Source: Parabacteroides sp. PM6-13
GTDB taxonomy: Bacteria > Bacteroidota > Bacteroidia > Bacteroidales > Tannerellaceae
Direction of reading: 5' to 3'
Assembly (NCBI RefSeq): GCF_029892605.1
Contig: NZ_JARXWF010000013.1
Location: forward strand, 1-64,000
DNA: 64,000 nt
The position numbers were made by a program, and so were the translations under genes. Positions 27,594 to 35,750 of the stretch are shown here, in pieces; within the stretch, counting starts at the first letter, position 1; the number at the start of each line of letters is the position of its first letter. The notes beneath the pieces were generated by a model. That model saw only the letters and a list, made by a program, of their open reading frames with translations. It did not search any database and was not told where the DNA came from.

Positions 27594-28379
27594 ATTCCTG
27601 TTTGTTTACTGATGTTACATATTTGACCTTTTTTACCTGTATACGTGTGTATACTAATGTTACAAGGCGATGTTGCAAATGTATAAAATATAAACGAAAC
27701 AAATGTAGTCAACAAAAAGAATGTTTACATATATATTTGTATACATGATTAGATGCTTTGTTACATTTGTTTAACCCCATTGGATTGTACGGGTAAAAAC
27801 GGCTTGTATCAAAACTTTATATTATTGACGTAAAAAACTGGTTTATAGTAATATATATTATGAGTATTATGCAAATTCGCCATCTCCCCCACTCTATTTA
27901 TACATTCATATATTGCAACTTGAATAAAATGTATAGTAAAACGACGTAAAACACTGGTTTAGATGCGTATATATGTGTATTTATTCTTGTTTTATAGTGT
28001 GGTTTTTTACGCTGATAAAGTTGTTAATTTATAGATATTCTTGTATCAAATTAGCTCAGTATACAAAAGTGATACAATACAAATGTGTGCAAATGTAAAC
28101 AATCGCAGAGCTATGCTTTTGTATATTTTTTTAGTTTTATACAAATGTACACACGAACATTTGTAACAAATAGGTTCTCCTTAGAGAATTCTGCTTTTAT
28201 GTAACACAAAAGCATCCTCCTACTATAACTTATGTAAATTACAGTTGTATATTTTATGTGGTTGATATATTTGTGAACAAGTGGACGATGAGCACAGGAT
28301 ATGCGCCCTATAATTGGTCAAAATAGAGATAAGTGATTGATTACCTTATCGAAAAAGGCAAAAATGTAGTTGACGGTAA
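27594..28379. other. 786-bp motif-rich noncoding region
   Basis: AT-rich and without a credible reading frame. It holds at least six copies of [AG]CAAATGT or its complement (27675, 27699, 27763, 28079, 28089, 28141, 28157). Four GTATAC sites (27639, 27649, 27739, 28059) are also present, as is a 19-bp direct repeat at 27827 and 27943. The pair at 28141-28164 is an inverted repeat, ACAAATGT-N8-ACATTTGT. It lies directly upstream of the XRE gene and downstream of holA, so it may be an operator array or an uncharacterised noncoding locus. Confidence 0.65.
27827..27961. repeat. 19-bp direct repeat pair
   Basis: GACGTAAAA[A/C]ACTGGTTTA occurs at 27827-27845 and 27943-27961, with one mismatch and a spacing of 116 bp. 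A weaker inverted relative lies near 28000-28014. The function is unknown. Confidence 0.75.
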
Positions 28380-29402
28380 TTAGTGTAATATTTTATAAAG
28401 GAGCTCTTTTAGCAATTCTCCATCTGTGGCAGAGCTATTGTCCACTCCTTTTGATCGCGCGTCGGCAAGCCGTATATCGGTGATTAGATTGAATACCTTC
28501 ATGGCCGGATAATGGCGCATGCCGGTCAGGTAGTCTTTCACCTGGAAGGCATTTCGCATACCCAACGCATTCATCAGTCCATATTCGGATCGATCTTTGG
28601 AATAGTAGCAGATCAATAGGTTGGAGAAATAGTTGAAAAGTACCGTTAATGTCACCTGTATCGGATTGTTTTTCGGGTTTTTCTCGAAGTATTGTATGAT
28701 GCGGTTGGCCTTCAACACCTCTTTATTTACAATAGCACGTAATAGCTCAAAATTATTAAATTCCTTGCTGATTCCGATATTCTGTTCGATCAGCTCCGGT
28801 GTGATCCGTTTTACCCCCGTTGGAGGCATTAGGAGGATCAATTTTTCCAATTCCTTATTGAGCCGGGTTAGATCATTCCCCAGGTAATCGGCAAGCATTT
28901 GTGTGGATTTCTGATCGATACCGATCTGGCGCATCTGCATCATCGAAGAGATAAATCCGGCCATTTTGTAGTCAGGGATCTTCTTACAATCGAACAGAAC
29001 TCCGTTTGCATCCGCCGCACTTGCTAACGTTTTACGCCGGTCTAACGTCTTGTATTTGTAGTTGACCACAAGCACCGTCTTCTCCAATGGCTTTTTGACA
29101 TAGTTGGTCAATAGTTCGATATCGCGGATCATTTGCGCCTCCCGAACGACCACCAGCTGGTATTCCGACATCATAGGAAAGCGCCGGGCAGCGTTCAATA
29201 CCTTGGCGGCGTCTGAGTCTGCCCCGTAGAGGATCGTTAGGTTGAAATCTTTTTCTGTTTCCGTCAGGACATGTTCCAACAACAGATCTGTGATCTTATC
29301 CATGAAATAGGGTTCTTCCCCCATCAGTATATAAACAGGTGCGAATTGCTTCTGAACAATATCCCGACAAATTCCTTCAAACGTATGCTCTTTCTTAGCC
29401 AT
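28380..29402 (-). CDS. holA: DNA polymerase III delta subunit
   Basis: A 340-residue clamp-loader subunit that opens the beta sliding clamp. It matches the HolA family: QFAPVYILMGEEPYFMDKITDLLLEHVL, MMSEYQLVVVREAQMI, LADYLGNDLTRLNKELEKLILL, IGISKEFNNFELLRAIVNKEVLKANRIIQYF. It lies 41 bp after amn on the same strand. Confidence 0.93.
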   Translation of the reverse strand: MAKKEHTFEGICRDIVQKQFAPVYILMGEEPYFMDKITDLLLEHVLTETEKDFNLTILYGADSDAAKVLNAARRFPMMSEYQLVVVREAQMIRDIELLTNYVKKPLEKTVLVVNYKYKTLDRRKTLASAADANGVLFDCKKIPDYKMAGFISSMMQMRQIGIDQKSTQMLADYLGNDLTRLNKELEKLILLMPPTGVKRITPELIEQNIGISKEFNNFELLRAIVNKEVLKANRIIQYFEKNPKNNPIQVTLTVLFNYFSNLLICYYSKDRSEYGLMNALGMRNAFQVKDYLTGMRHYPAMKVFNLITDIRLADARSKGVDNSSATDGELLKELLYKILH

Positions 29403-29443
29403 TTCTTTCTATCAATTATTCATGATCCTCTCAATTCCGGTTT

Positions 29444-30220
29444 TTACCAACTGAACCGAATATGCTGGATGGTCTTTTTTTCTTCAATAATCTGCTGAAG
29501 CGTCTCTACTCCCAATAAAACATGCTCCGAAGCAAACAGTTGCGTGACCTTTCTGTCGCTTTCCTCCGTCTTTACGCCATCTTCCTCCAGTGGCTTGTCG
29601 GAGATCATCAGTAGGGCTCCGGTTGGTATCTTATTGGCGAATCCGGCCGTAAACAGGGTGGCCGTTTCCATATCCACGCCTGTCGCATGTGTTTTCACCA
29701 GGTATTCCTTAAACGAGTTATCATATTCCCAGACGCGGCGATTGGTGGTGTAGATCGTACCTGTCCAATAATCTTTCCCTTGGTCACGAATGGCCGAAGA
29801 AATGGCGCGAAGCATGGAGAAGGCAGGCAACGACGGCACTTCCGGCGGCAGGTATTCATTGGATGTCCCTTCACCCCGGATAGCGGCGATAGGCAACACA
29901 TAATCACCCAATGCATTCACCTTCTTGATCCCGCCGCATTTCCCAAGAAAAAGAACCGCTGTCGGCTTGATGGCCGAAAGAAGATCCATGATCGTCGCGG
30001 CGTTGGCGCTTCCCATACCAAAATTGATGATGGTGATGCCATTGGCCGATGCATTCGGCATGGATGACTTCAGGCCCATAATGGGCACATCAAAATGGCT
30101 GGCAAATATCTCCACGTATTTGGTGAAATTTGTCAATAGTATATGATTGGTGAAGTCTTCCAGTTTTCGCTCGGTGTAACGCGGCAACCAATTCTCAACG
30201 ATCTCTTGTTTAGTTTTCAT
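29444..30220 (-). CDS. amn: AMP nucleosidase
   Basis: A 258-residue enzyme of the nucleoside phosphorylase/hydrolase fold that cleaves AMP to adenine and ribose 5-phosphate. This is the short Bacteroidetes type, without the N-terminal domain of E. coli Amn. Seen are ITIINFGMGSANAATIMDLL, AVLFLGKCGGIKKV, the core GVDMETATLFTAGFANKIP and LMISDKPL. It is probably cotranscribed with holA and has a divergent promoter against the gene at 30268. Confidence 0.9.
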   Translation of the reverse strand: MKTKQEIVENWLPRYTERKLEDFTNHILLTNFTKYVEIFASHFDVPIMGLKSSMPNASANGITIINFGMGSANAATIMDLLSAIKPTAVLFLGKCGGIKKVNALGDYVLPIAAIRGEGTSNEYLPPEVPSLPAFSMLRAISSAIRDQGKDYWTGTIYTTNRRVWEYDNSFKEYLVKTHATGVDMETATLFTAGFANKIPTGALLMISDKPLEEDGVKTEESDRKVTQLFASEHVLLGVETLQQIIEEKKTIQHIRFSW

Positions 30221-30235
30221 AATTACCTACCTTTG
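30206..30235 (+). promoter_or_regulatory. Promoter of the HsdR-N-like gene
   Basis: TTG (30206-30208), 19 bases and TACCTTTG (30228-30235) match the consensus. It overlaps the first codons of amn on the opposite strand. Confidence 0.7.
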
Positions 30236-30245
30236 TTCTATTCTA

Positions 30246-30253
30246 CAAATATA
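30246..30253 (-). promoter_or_regulatory. -7 element of amn
   Basis: TATATTTG on the minus strand matches TAnnTTTG, 26 bp before the amn ATG. Its transcript would cross the divergent promoter at 30206-30235. Confidence 0.5.
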
Positions 30254-30267
30254 GTGAAATAGAAGAA

Positions 30268-30729
30268 ATGCTCGCACTAAATTTACCAACATACGCTTAT
30301 AAAGTAACCGAAAGAGAAGGAAAAAAGCAGATATTTGATGAGATACGAAACAAATATGTGGCACTTACCCCTGAGGAATGGGTGCGGCAGCATTTTGTGC
30401 AATATCTTATCCGCGAAAAGGGCTATCCGAAGAATTTAGTGGGGAATGAAATCAGCATTAAGGTGCATCGGACCTCCAAACGATGCGATACGGTGGTCTA
30501 CGATCGTTTTTTAGCCCCTTTGATGGTTCTGGAGTATAAAGCCCCCACCGTTGAGATAACGCCTGCTGTATTCGATCAGATCGTGCGCTATAATATGACC
30601 CTGCAGGTGAAATACCTAATCGTAAGCAATGGCATGAACCATTATTGCTGCCGGATCGATGATGGGAATGGAAATTATACTTTTTTGGAACAGATCCCCA
30701 GGTACGAGGAAATGATGAATGAAAAATGA
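30268..30729 (+). CDS. Orphan HsdR N-terminal nuclease-like protein
   Basis: A 153-residue protein of the type I restriction HsdR-N (HSDR_N_2) family. The nuclease core has the pattern SKRCDTVVYDRFLAPLMVLEYKAP, where Asp and ExK fit the PD-(D/E)xK site. There is no helicase domain and no hsdM or hsdS neighbour, so it is not a restriction system as it stands. Stand-alone versions are common in Bacteroidetes and their role is unknown; DNA repair or nuclease activity is a guess from the fold. Confidence 0.8.
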   Translation: MLALNLPTYAYKVTEREGKKQIFDEIRNKYVALTPEEWVRQHFVQYLIREKGYPKNLVGNEISIKVHRTSKRCDTVVYDRFLAPLMVLEYKAPTVEITPAVFDQIVRYNMTLQVKYLIVSNGMNHYCCRIDDGNGNYTFLEQIPRYEEMMNEK

Positions 30730-30750
30730 AGAATTGGAGCGAAGCGGAAA

Positions 30751-30857
30751 TCGCTTAGCCGAAGGCGTAAAGCAATGAAAAATCAAAAATCGCTTAGCCG
30801 AAGGCGTAAAGCAATGAAAAATTAAAAATCGCTTAGCCGAAGGCGTAAAGCAATGAA
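30751..30857. repeat. 39-bp tandem repeat, about 2.7 copies
   Basis: The unit starts TCGCTTAGCCGAAGGCGTAA and recurs at 30751, 30790 and 30829 with almost no change. Each unit can fold as GCTT-A-GCC-GAA-GGC-GTA-AAGC. It lies between two convergent genes and may serve as a transcription-stop or RNA-stability element, or be a slippage product. Confidence 0.85.
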
Positions 30858-30862
30858 GATTG

Positions 30863-31069
30863 TTATGAGTTCTTCAATATCATAGGATAGACAATCTGTT
30901 GGGCAAACAGAACTGTCGAGTCTGTGTTTTCCGTATTATCGATGAAGTTGAGATGAATAGTTTGGCTATTAATGTTCACAGGGGTGATCTCCTGCGGCTC
31001 TTCTTTCTTGTCCAGAAAAAGCGAGTAGGCTAAAATAACCAGGAAAAATGATAATATCAAAGGCTTCAT
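30863..31069 (-). CDS. Small single-pass membrane or exported protein
   Basis: A 68-residue frame starting MKPLILSFFLVILAYSLFLDKKEE, a hydrophobic N-terminal segment followed by a charged and polar tail (LNFIDNTENTDSTVLFAQQIVYPMILKNS). The family is not recognised. It is supported by the clear N-terminal signal or anchor and by an otherwise empty region. No strong promoter is seen. Confidence 0.5.
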   Translation of the reverse strand: MKPLILSFFLVILAYSLFLDKKEEPQEITPVNINSQTIHLNFIDNTENTDSTVLFAQQIVYPMILKNS

Positions 31070-31194
31070 GTCAACAGTTTTTATTTAATACATAAGCTTA
31101 GATGTAATAAGAACGAATAATGTTGCATGATATTGTATAAAAGAGTGTTTTTTATTTTTTAGAGTCGAATACTGGTCTTTTCCAGTGCGCATAA

Positions 31195-31225
31195 AAAAGC
31201 CGCAGAGGTGTTCTCTGCGGCTTTT
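31195..31225 (-). terminator. Intrinsic terminator of the nqr operon
   Basis: A 13-bp perfect stem, AAAAGCCGCAGAG (31195-31207) with CTCTGCGGCTTTT (31213-31225), and a 5-base loop, 29 bp after the nqrF stop. On the minus strand it ends in a T-run. Confidence 0.9.
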
Positions 31226-31253
31226 ATTTGTCTGTTTGTTCGCTTGTTTCTTC

Positions 31254-32513
31254 TTATCCGAAGTCGTCGAAGTGTAACATTTCACGGGGTACACCCAGGC
31301 TGTCGAGCATGCCTTCAACGGCTTTCGCCATCGGGCCGGGACCACACATGTAGTATTCGATATCTTCCGGTGCGTCGTGATCTTTCAGGTAGTTGTCGTG
31401 GATCACCTGGTGGATGAATCCGACAGGACCTGTCCAGTTATCTTCCGGACGCGGTTCCGACAAGGCAATGTTGAACTTGAAGTTCGGGAATTCCTTTTCG
31501 ATAGCACGGAAGTCCTCTTCGTAGAAGATCTCGTTCTTAGAACGGGCACCATACCAGTAAGAAACCTGGCGGTCGGTCGTTTTCAGTGTCTTGAACAGGT
31601 GCAACAGGTGAGCACGCAACGGAGCCATACCTGCACCACCACCGATATACAACATCTCCCGTTTCGTGTCGAGAATATGGAAATCGCCATAAGGACCTGA
31701 CATAGTCACCTTATCACCCGGTTTGAGGTTGAAGATATAAGAAGAACCGATACCCGGTTTGATACCTGCTTTCCACGTTCCGGTATTGCGATCGAACGGA
31801 GGCGTAGCGATACGCACGTTCAACGTAATGATATTTCCTTCCGCAGGATAGTTGGCCATGGAGTAGGCACGGATGGTTTCTTCGTCGTTCTTACAAGCCA
31901 GATCCCACATCTTGAACTTATCCCATTCTTCTTTGAAGCGGTCTTCCACGGCAAACTCGGTGAATTTCAAATCGTATTTAGGAATCTTGATCTGAGAATA
32001 GCTACCCGGTTTGAAGTTCATAGCTTCGCCTTCTGGTAGACGTACGGTGAATTCCTTGATAAAGGAGGCCACGTTATGGTTGGAAACCACGGTACACTCC
32101 CACTCTTTCACACCGAATACCTCTTCCGGTACGATAATCTTCATATCCTCTTTCACCTTTGTCTGGCATCCCAGTCTCCAGTTGTCTTTGATCTGTTTGC
32201 GTGAGAAGAAGCCCACCTCGGTCGGAAGGATATTACCACCCCCTTCCGGGATCTGGCAACGGCACTGGCCGCAGCTACCTCCACCTCCACAAGCGGAAGA
32301 CAGGAAGATGCCTTGGCTTTGAAGCGTATTTAATACGGTTCCTCCCATAGGGACGTCAAACTCTTTTTCATCATTGACCACCATCTTGATATTACCGGAT
32401 GGTATCAGTTTTGCTTTTGCGAACAAAAGGACAATAACGAGTATCAGTGTAATCACCAGGAATACTACTGCACTCACTACGATCGTTTGTCCGCCTGCCA
32501 TTAATAAAATCAT
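31254..32513 (-). CDS. nqrF: Na+-translocating NADH:quinone reductase subunit F
   Basis: A 419-residue input subunit that takes electrons from NADH. It has an N-terminal membrane anchor (VVSAVVFLVITLILVIVLLFAKAKL) and a [2Fe-2S] domain with SSACGGGGSCGQCRCQ plus a distal Cys (RLGCQTK). The FAD domain (RAYSMANYPAEG) and NADH domain (LYIGGGAGMAPLRAHL, EYYMCGPGPMAKAV) follow. It is the last gene of nqrABCDEF, before a strong terminator. An internal Met5 could be the start. Confidence 0.97.
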   Translation of the reverse strand: MILLMAGGQTIVVSAVVFLVITLILVIVLLFAKAKLIPSGNIKMVVNDEKEFDVPMGGTVLNTLQSQGIFLSSACGGGGSCGQCRCQIPEGGGNILPTEVGFFSRKQIKDNWRLGCQTKVKEDMKIIVPEEVFGVKEWECTVVSNHNVASFIKEFTVRLPEGEAMNFKPGSYSQIKIPKYDLKFTEFAVEDRFKEEWDKFKMWDLACKNDEETIRAYSMANYPAEGNIITLNVRIATPPFDRNTGTWKAGIKPGIGSSYIFNLKPGDKVTMSGPYGDFHILDTKREMLYIGGGAGMAPLRAHLLHLFKTLKTTDRQVSYWYGARSKNEIFYEEDFRAIEKEFPNFKFNIALSEPRPEDNWTGPVGFIHQVIHDNYLKDHDAPEDIEYYMCGPGPMAKAVEGMLDSLGVPREMLHFDDFG

Positions 32514-32541
32514 CTCTATATTCGTTTAGTCGCGTTAATAC

Positions 32542-33162
32542 TTAAATATTCATCCCTGAGAAACACATAAATGCCATCCCCATCAACCCGGTGATGATGA
32601 AAGCGATACCTAAGCCTCTCAATGGCTTCGGAATATCCGAATACGTCAGCTTCTCACGAATAGCTGCCATACCAAGGATAGCCAGCAACCAACCGATACC
32701 GGAGCCCAGACCGTAAACAGTCGCTATCCCTACATTAGGGAATGCTTTCTGCTGCATAAAGAGAGAACCTCCCAAGATGGCACAGTTTACTGCGATCAAG
32801 GGCAGGAAGATACCTAAAGAGGCATACAGAGTGGGTGCGAATTTCTCAATGACCATCTCTACCAACTGTACGAAAGAGGCGATAATGGCAATGAATATAA
32901 TCAATGACAAGAAACTCAGGTCGACTGTAGCAAAAGAGTCACCCAGCCATTTCGCCAGGGCGCCTTCGGTCAGTACGTAGTTTTCAAGCATATAGTTGAT
33001 CGGCAGGGTGCAAACCAATACAAACGTTACTGCAATACCCAATCCTAATGCGGTCTTTACGTTCTTGGATACGGCCAGGTAGGAACACATCCCCAAGAAG
33101 TAGGCAAAGATCATATTCTCAACGAAGATTGAGCGGACAAATGTGCTTAATGCTAATTCCAT
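32542..33162 (-). CDS. nqrE: Na+-translocating NADH:quinone reductase subunit E
   Basis: A 206-residue integral membrane subunit with six predicted spans. It is homologous to NqrD and forms part of the sodium and iron-sulfur path in the membrane. Family segments include FVENMIFAYFLGMCSYLAVSKNVKTALGLG and LPLIAVNCAILGGSLFMQQ, whose Cys residues fit the intramembrane [2Fe-2S] site shared with NqrD. Confidence 0.97.
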   Translation of the reverse strand: MELALSTFVRSIFVENMIFAYFLGMCSYLAVSKNVKTALGLGIAVTFVLVCTLPINYMLENYVLTEGALAKWLGDSFATVDLSFLSLIIFIAIIASFVQLVEMVIEKFAPTLYASLGIFLPLIAVNCAILGGSLFMQQKAFPNVGIATVYGLGSGIGWLLAILGMAAIREKLTYSDIPKPLRGLGIAFIITGLMGMAFMCFSGMNI

Positions 33163-33188
33163 TCTTTTATCGTTTTATTCGTTTTGTA

Positions 33189-33818
33189 TTAATTTTCCTG
33201 AAGTTCTTTGTTCTTCGCCCGGTGGACCCAGATAATGACCGCAATCACGATCAATGCCATCGGAGGCAGAATCATCAACCCATTGTTTACATATCCCCAA
33301 TCATAGAAAGCCTGTGGTATGACCTGGAATCCTAAGAGTGTACCCGAACCCAAGAGTTCGCGGAAGAAACCAACAATCACCAGGATCAGACCATAGCCCA
33401 AGCCATTACCGATCCCGTCAAGGAACGATTCCCACGGGCCATTGCCTAAAGCAAATGCTTCGAGGCGTCCCATCAGGATACAGTTTGTAATGATCAACCC
33501 TACGAATACGGAAAGTTGCTTGTTTACATCGTAAGCAAACGCTTTCAATACCTCACTTACGATTGTCACCAACGCGGCAACGACCACCAATTGCACGATA
33601 ATACGGATACGGTTGGGTATCGTATTACGCAACAAGGATATAATAACATTGGCAAAGGCAACAACAACGGTCACTGAAATAGCCATTACAATAGCCGGTT
33701 CCAGTTTGGATGTTACAGCCAGGGCCGAGCAAATACCAAGCATCTGAATGATGACCGGGTTGTTTTTGCTCAACGGGCTTACCAATACTTCTTTATTTTT
33801 ATTTGATAATAATCCCAT
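33189..33818 (-). CDS. nqrD: Na+-translocating NADH:quinone reductase subunit D
   Basis: A 209-residue integral membrane subunit, paralogous to NqrE. Signature segments are NPVIIQMLGICSALAVTSKLEPAIVM and FVGLIITNCILMGRLEAFALGNGPW, with the paired cysteines expected for the intramembrane cluster. It starts 4 bp after nqrC. Confidence 0.97.
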   Translation of the reverse strand: MGLLSNKNKEVLVSPLSKNNPVIIQMLGICSALAVTSKLEPAIVMAISVTVVVAFANVIISLLRNTIPNRIRIIVQLVVVAALVTIVSEVLKAFAYDVNKQLSVFVGLIITNCILMGRLEAFALGNGPWESFLDGIGNGLGYGLILVIVGFFRELLGSGTLLGFQVIPQAFYDWGYVNNGLMILPPMALIVIAVIIWVHRAKNKELQEN

Positions 33819-33822
33819 CTTC

Positions 33823-34506
33823 TTACTGTTTTTGAGAGGTTAAAAATTGAACATATCCGCCGAGGCTGTCAAAAAGCATTTTGTCAACTCCCTGGCTGGT
33901 AATCGTACCACCGGATATGCCATCCACATAATCCTGGTCGATAGCCGATTTTCCGGGTTTAACGACTGCCACCGATTTGAAGGCGTCGTTTTTGAAAATC
34001 TTTTTCCCGATAAACTGTTGGCTAAAGCTCGGATTGGTGATTTCAGCTCCCAGCCCCGGAGTTTCGCCGGCGTGGCTGAAGTCCGTACCGAAAATAGTGT
34101 TTGTGTCGGCATCCAGGGCGATATATCCCCAGAGAGGTCCCCAGAGTCCGGCTCCTTGCAATGCCATGACATATTTGGTTTGTCCATCAATCTCAGCGAT
34201 AAAAACCGGATAGGTCTTCTGCGCAAACGACTTGGTATAATCGGCAGCGAAGGCATCGCCTTCTACCTTTTCACCTTTATCGTTGACAAGAAAAGCCTCT
34301 TTGATCAGTTCTTCGTATTTTGCTTTCGCTTCGTCTGCCGTAGCTGTTACATTGACAGATCGCAATATCTGTTGTCTCTTATCGTTATCTTCGTTTTCTT
34401 TCTGGTAGCTCTTCAACGTCTGTGAAGTGAAAGCCAGTAAAACGGCTACCAGCAACACCATGATTGAGGCGTAGACAACGGTATATACATTACTATCTCT
34501 ATTCAT
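33823..34506 (-). CDS. nqrC: Na+-translocating NADH:quinone reductase subunit C
   Basis: A 227-residue subunit with an N-terminal anchor and a periplasmic FMN domain. The covalent FMN threonine lies in DGISGGTITSQGV, where the usual SGAT reads SGGT, so the acceptor Thr is kept. The flavin transferase ApbE needed to load it is not in this window. Confidence 0.96.
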   Translation of the reverse strand: MNRDSNVYTVVYASIMVLLVAVLLAFTSQTLKSYQKENEDNDKRQQILRSVNVTATADEAKAKYEELIKEAFLVNDKGEKVEGDAFAADYTKSFAQKTYPVFIAEIDGQTKYVMALQGAGLWGPLWGYIALDADTNTIFGTDFSHAGETPGLGAEITNPSFSQQFIGKKIFKNDAFKSVAVVKPGKSAIDQDYVDGISGGTITSQGVDKMLFDSLGGYVQFLTSQKQ

Positions 34507-34524
34507 AATCTTCTTATTATAAAG

Positions 34525-35727
34525 TTATTTGGTTGCTCTCTTCAAGCGACGGTTCACGTTTCCTTCTACCACATAATAGTCGATCAGCGGAGCAAACGTA
34601 TTCATCAACAGAATAGCAAGCATCATACCTTCCGGATAACCGGGGTTCAATACGCGGATAATAATCGCCATCGCTCCCACCAGGAAGCCGTAGATGTATT
34701 TCCCTGTTTCGGTACGTGCCGATGTAACCGGATCGGTTGCCATAAAGACAGCACCAAAAGCAAAACCTCCCAACAGAATATGATCGAGGGGAGACACACT
34801 CATCGGAACGGTTGTGCCAACCAGATTGAACAAGAAGGCCGTTGCAGCTCCTCCGATGAAAACCGAAACCATCGTTTTCCAACTGGCTACGCCGGTAAAC
34901 AATAATATAACCGCACCCAATAGGATCGCGATCACCGATGTTTCACCGATCGATCCCGGGATCAATCCCAGAAACATATCCCAGGTTGTCAGCGGATTGC
35001 CTAACACATCGACTGTCTGGAACGAACCGATCAGTTCCTTTCCGGCAATACCGATCTGTCCGAGAGGCGTAGCACCTGAGAAGGCATCCACCACCTGTCC
35101 GGCGCCAATACCGAAGGTATCGCTGGTACGCACAAACACCTGGTCGCCCGACATAGCTGCCGGATAGGCGAAGAACAGGAACGCGCGGGTTACCAACGCC
35201 ACATTAAATACATTATACCCCGTACCACCAAACACCTCTTTGGCAAAGATCACCGCAAAAGCCGTAGCAACCGCGATCATCCATAACGGTGTATCGATGG
35301 GCACAATCATAGGGATCAATATACCTGACACCAGGAATCCTTCCTGAATCTCTTCATTTTTGAATTGGGCAACCGTAAACTCAATACCCAGACCTACCAG
35401 ATAAGAAACAATGATCTTAGGCAATACAGCCAACAGACCATATACCATAGTCATCCAGAAGCCTGGATCTGCCCCGATAGCCAGGTTGTGTTGGTAACCG
35501 GTATTGTACATACCGAAAAGCAACGCCGGCAATAAGGCGATGACAACAATAATCATCGTCCTCTTTGAGTCTGCACTGTCATGAATATGTACGCCTGATT
35601 TCGATGTGGTATTCGGCACAAACAAGAATGTTTCGAAACCATCGAATACAGAACGGAACATCGACAGCTTTCCTCCTTCCTCAAAATTGGGCTTAATCTT
35701 GTCGAGAAAATTCCTTAACGCTTTCAA
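34525..35727 (-). CDS. nqrB: Na+-translocating NADH:quinone reductase subunit B
   Basis: A 400-residue membrane subunit with about ten spans and the covalent-FMN motif DAFSGATPL. The conserved N-terminus LDKIKPNFEEGGKL can only be kept by starting at the TTG at 35727, because a stop codon lies three codons upstream in frame and the next ATG is at residue 22. The rare start may limit its translation. Confidence 0.95.
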   Translation of the reverse strand: MKALRNFLDKIKPNFEEGGKLSMFRSVFDGFETFLFVPNTTSKSGVHIHDSADSKRTMIIVVIALLPALLFGMYNTGYQHNLAIGADPGFWMTMVYGLLAVLPKIIVSYLVGLGIEFTVAQFKNEEIQEGFLVSGILIPMIVPIDTPLWMIAVATAFAVIFAKEVFGGTGYNVFNVALVTRAFLFFAYPAAMSGDQVFVRTSDTFGIGAGQVVDAFSGATPLGQIGIAGKELIGSFQTVDVLGNPLTTWDMFLGLIPGSIGETSVIAILLGAVILLFTGVASWKTMVSVFIGGAATAFLFNLVGTTVPMSVSPLDHILLGGFAFGAVFMATDPVTSARTETGKYIYGFLVGAMAIIIRVLNPGYPEGMMLAILLMNTFAPLIDYYVVEGNVNRRLKRATK

Positions 35728-35750
35728 TGTATTCTAATTTTTTAATGTTA

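Noticed and set aside
30751-30857. Possible small CRISPR array
   Set aside because: The units are directly adjacent with no unique spacers, and no cas genes are present. It is a tandem repeat.
34517-34882. Minus-strand 121-codon open frame rich in Gly, Arg and Tyr
   Set aside because: It is another frame of nqrB and shows the composition of a shadow reading.
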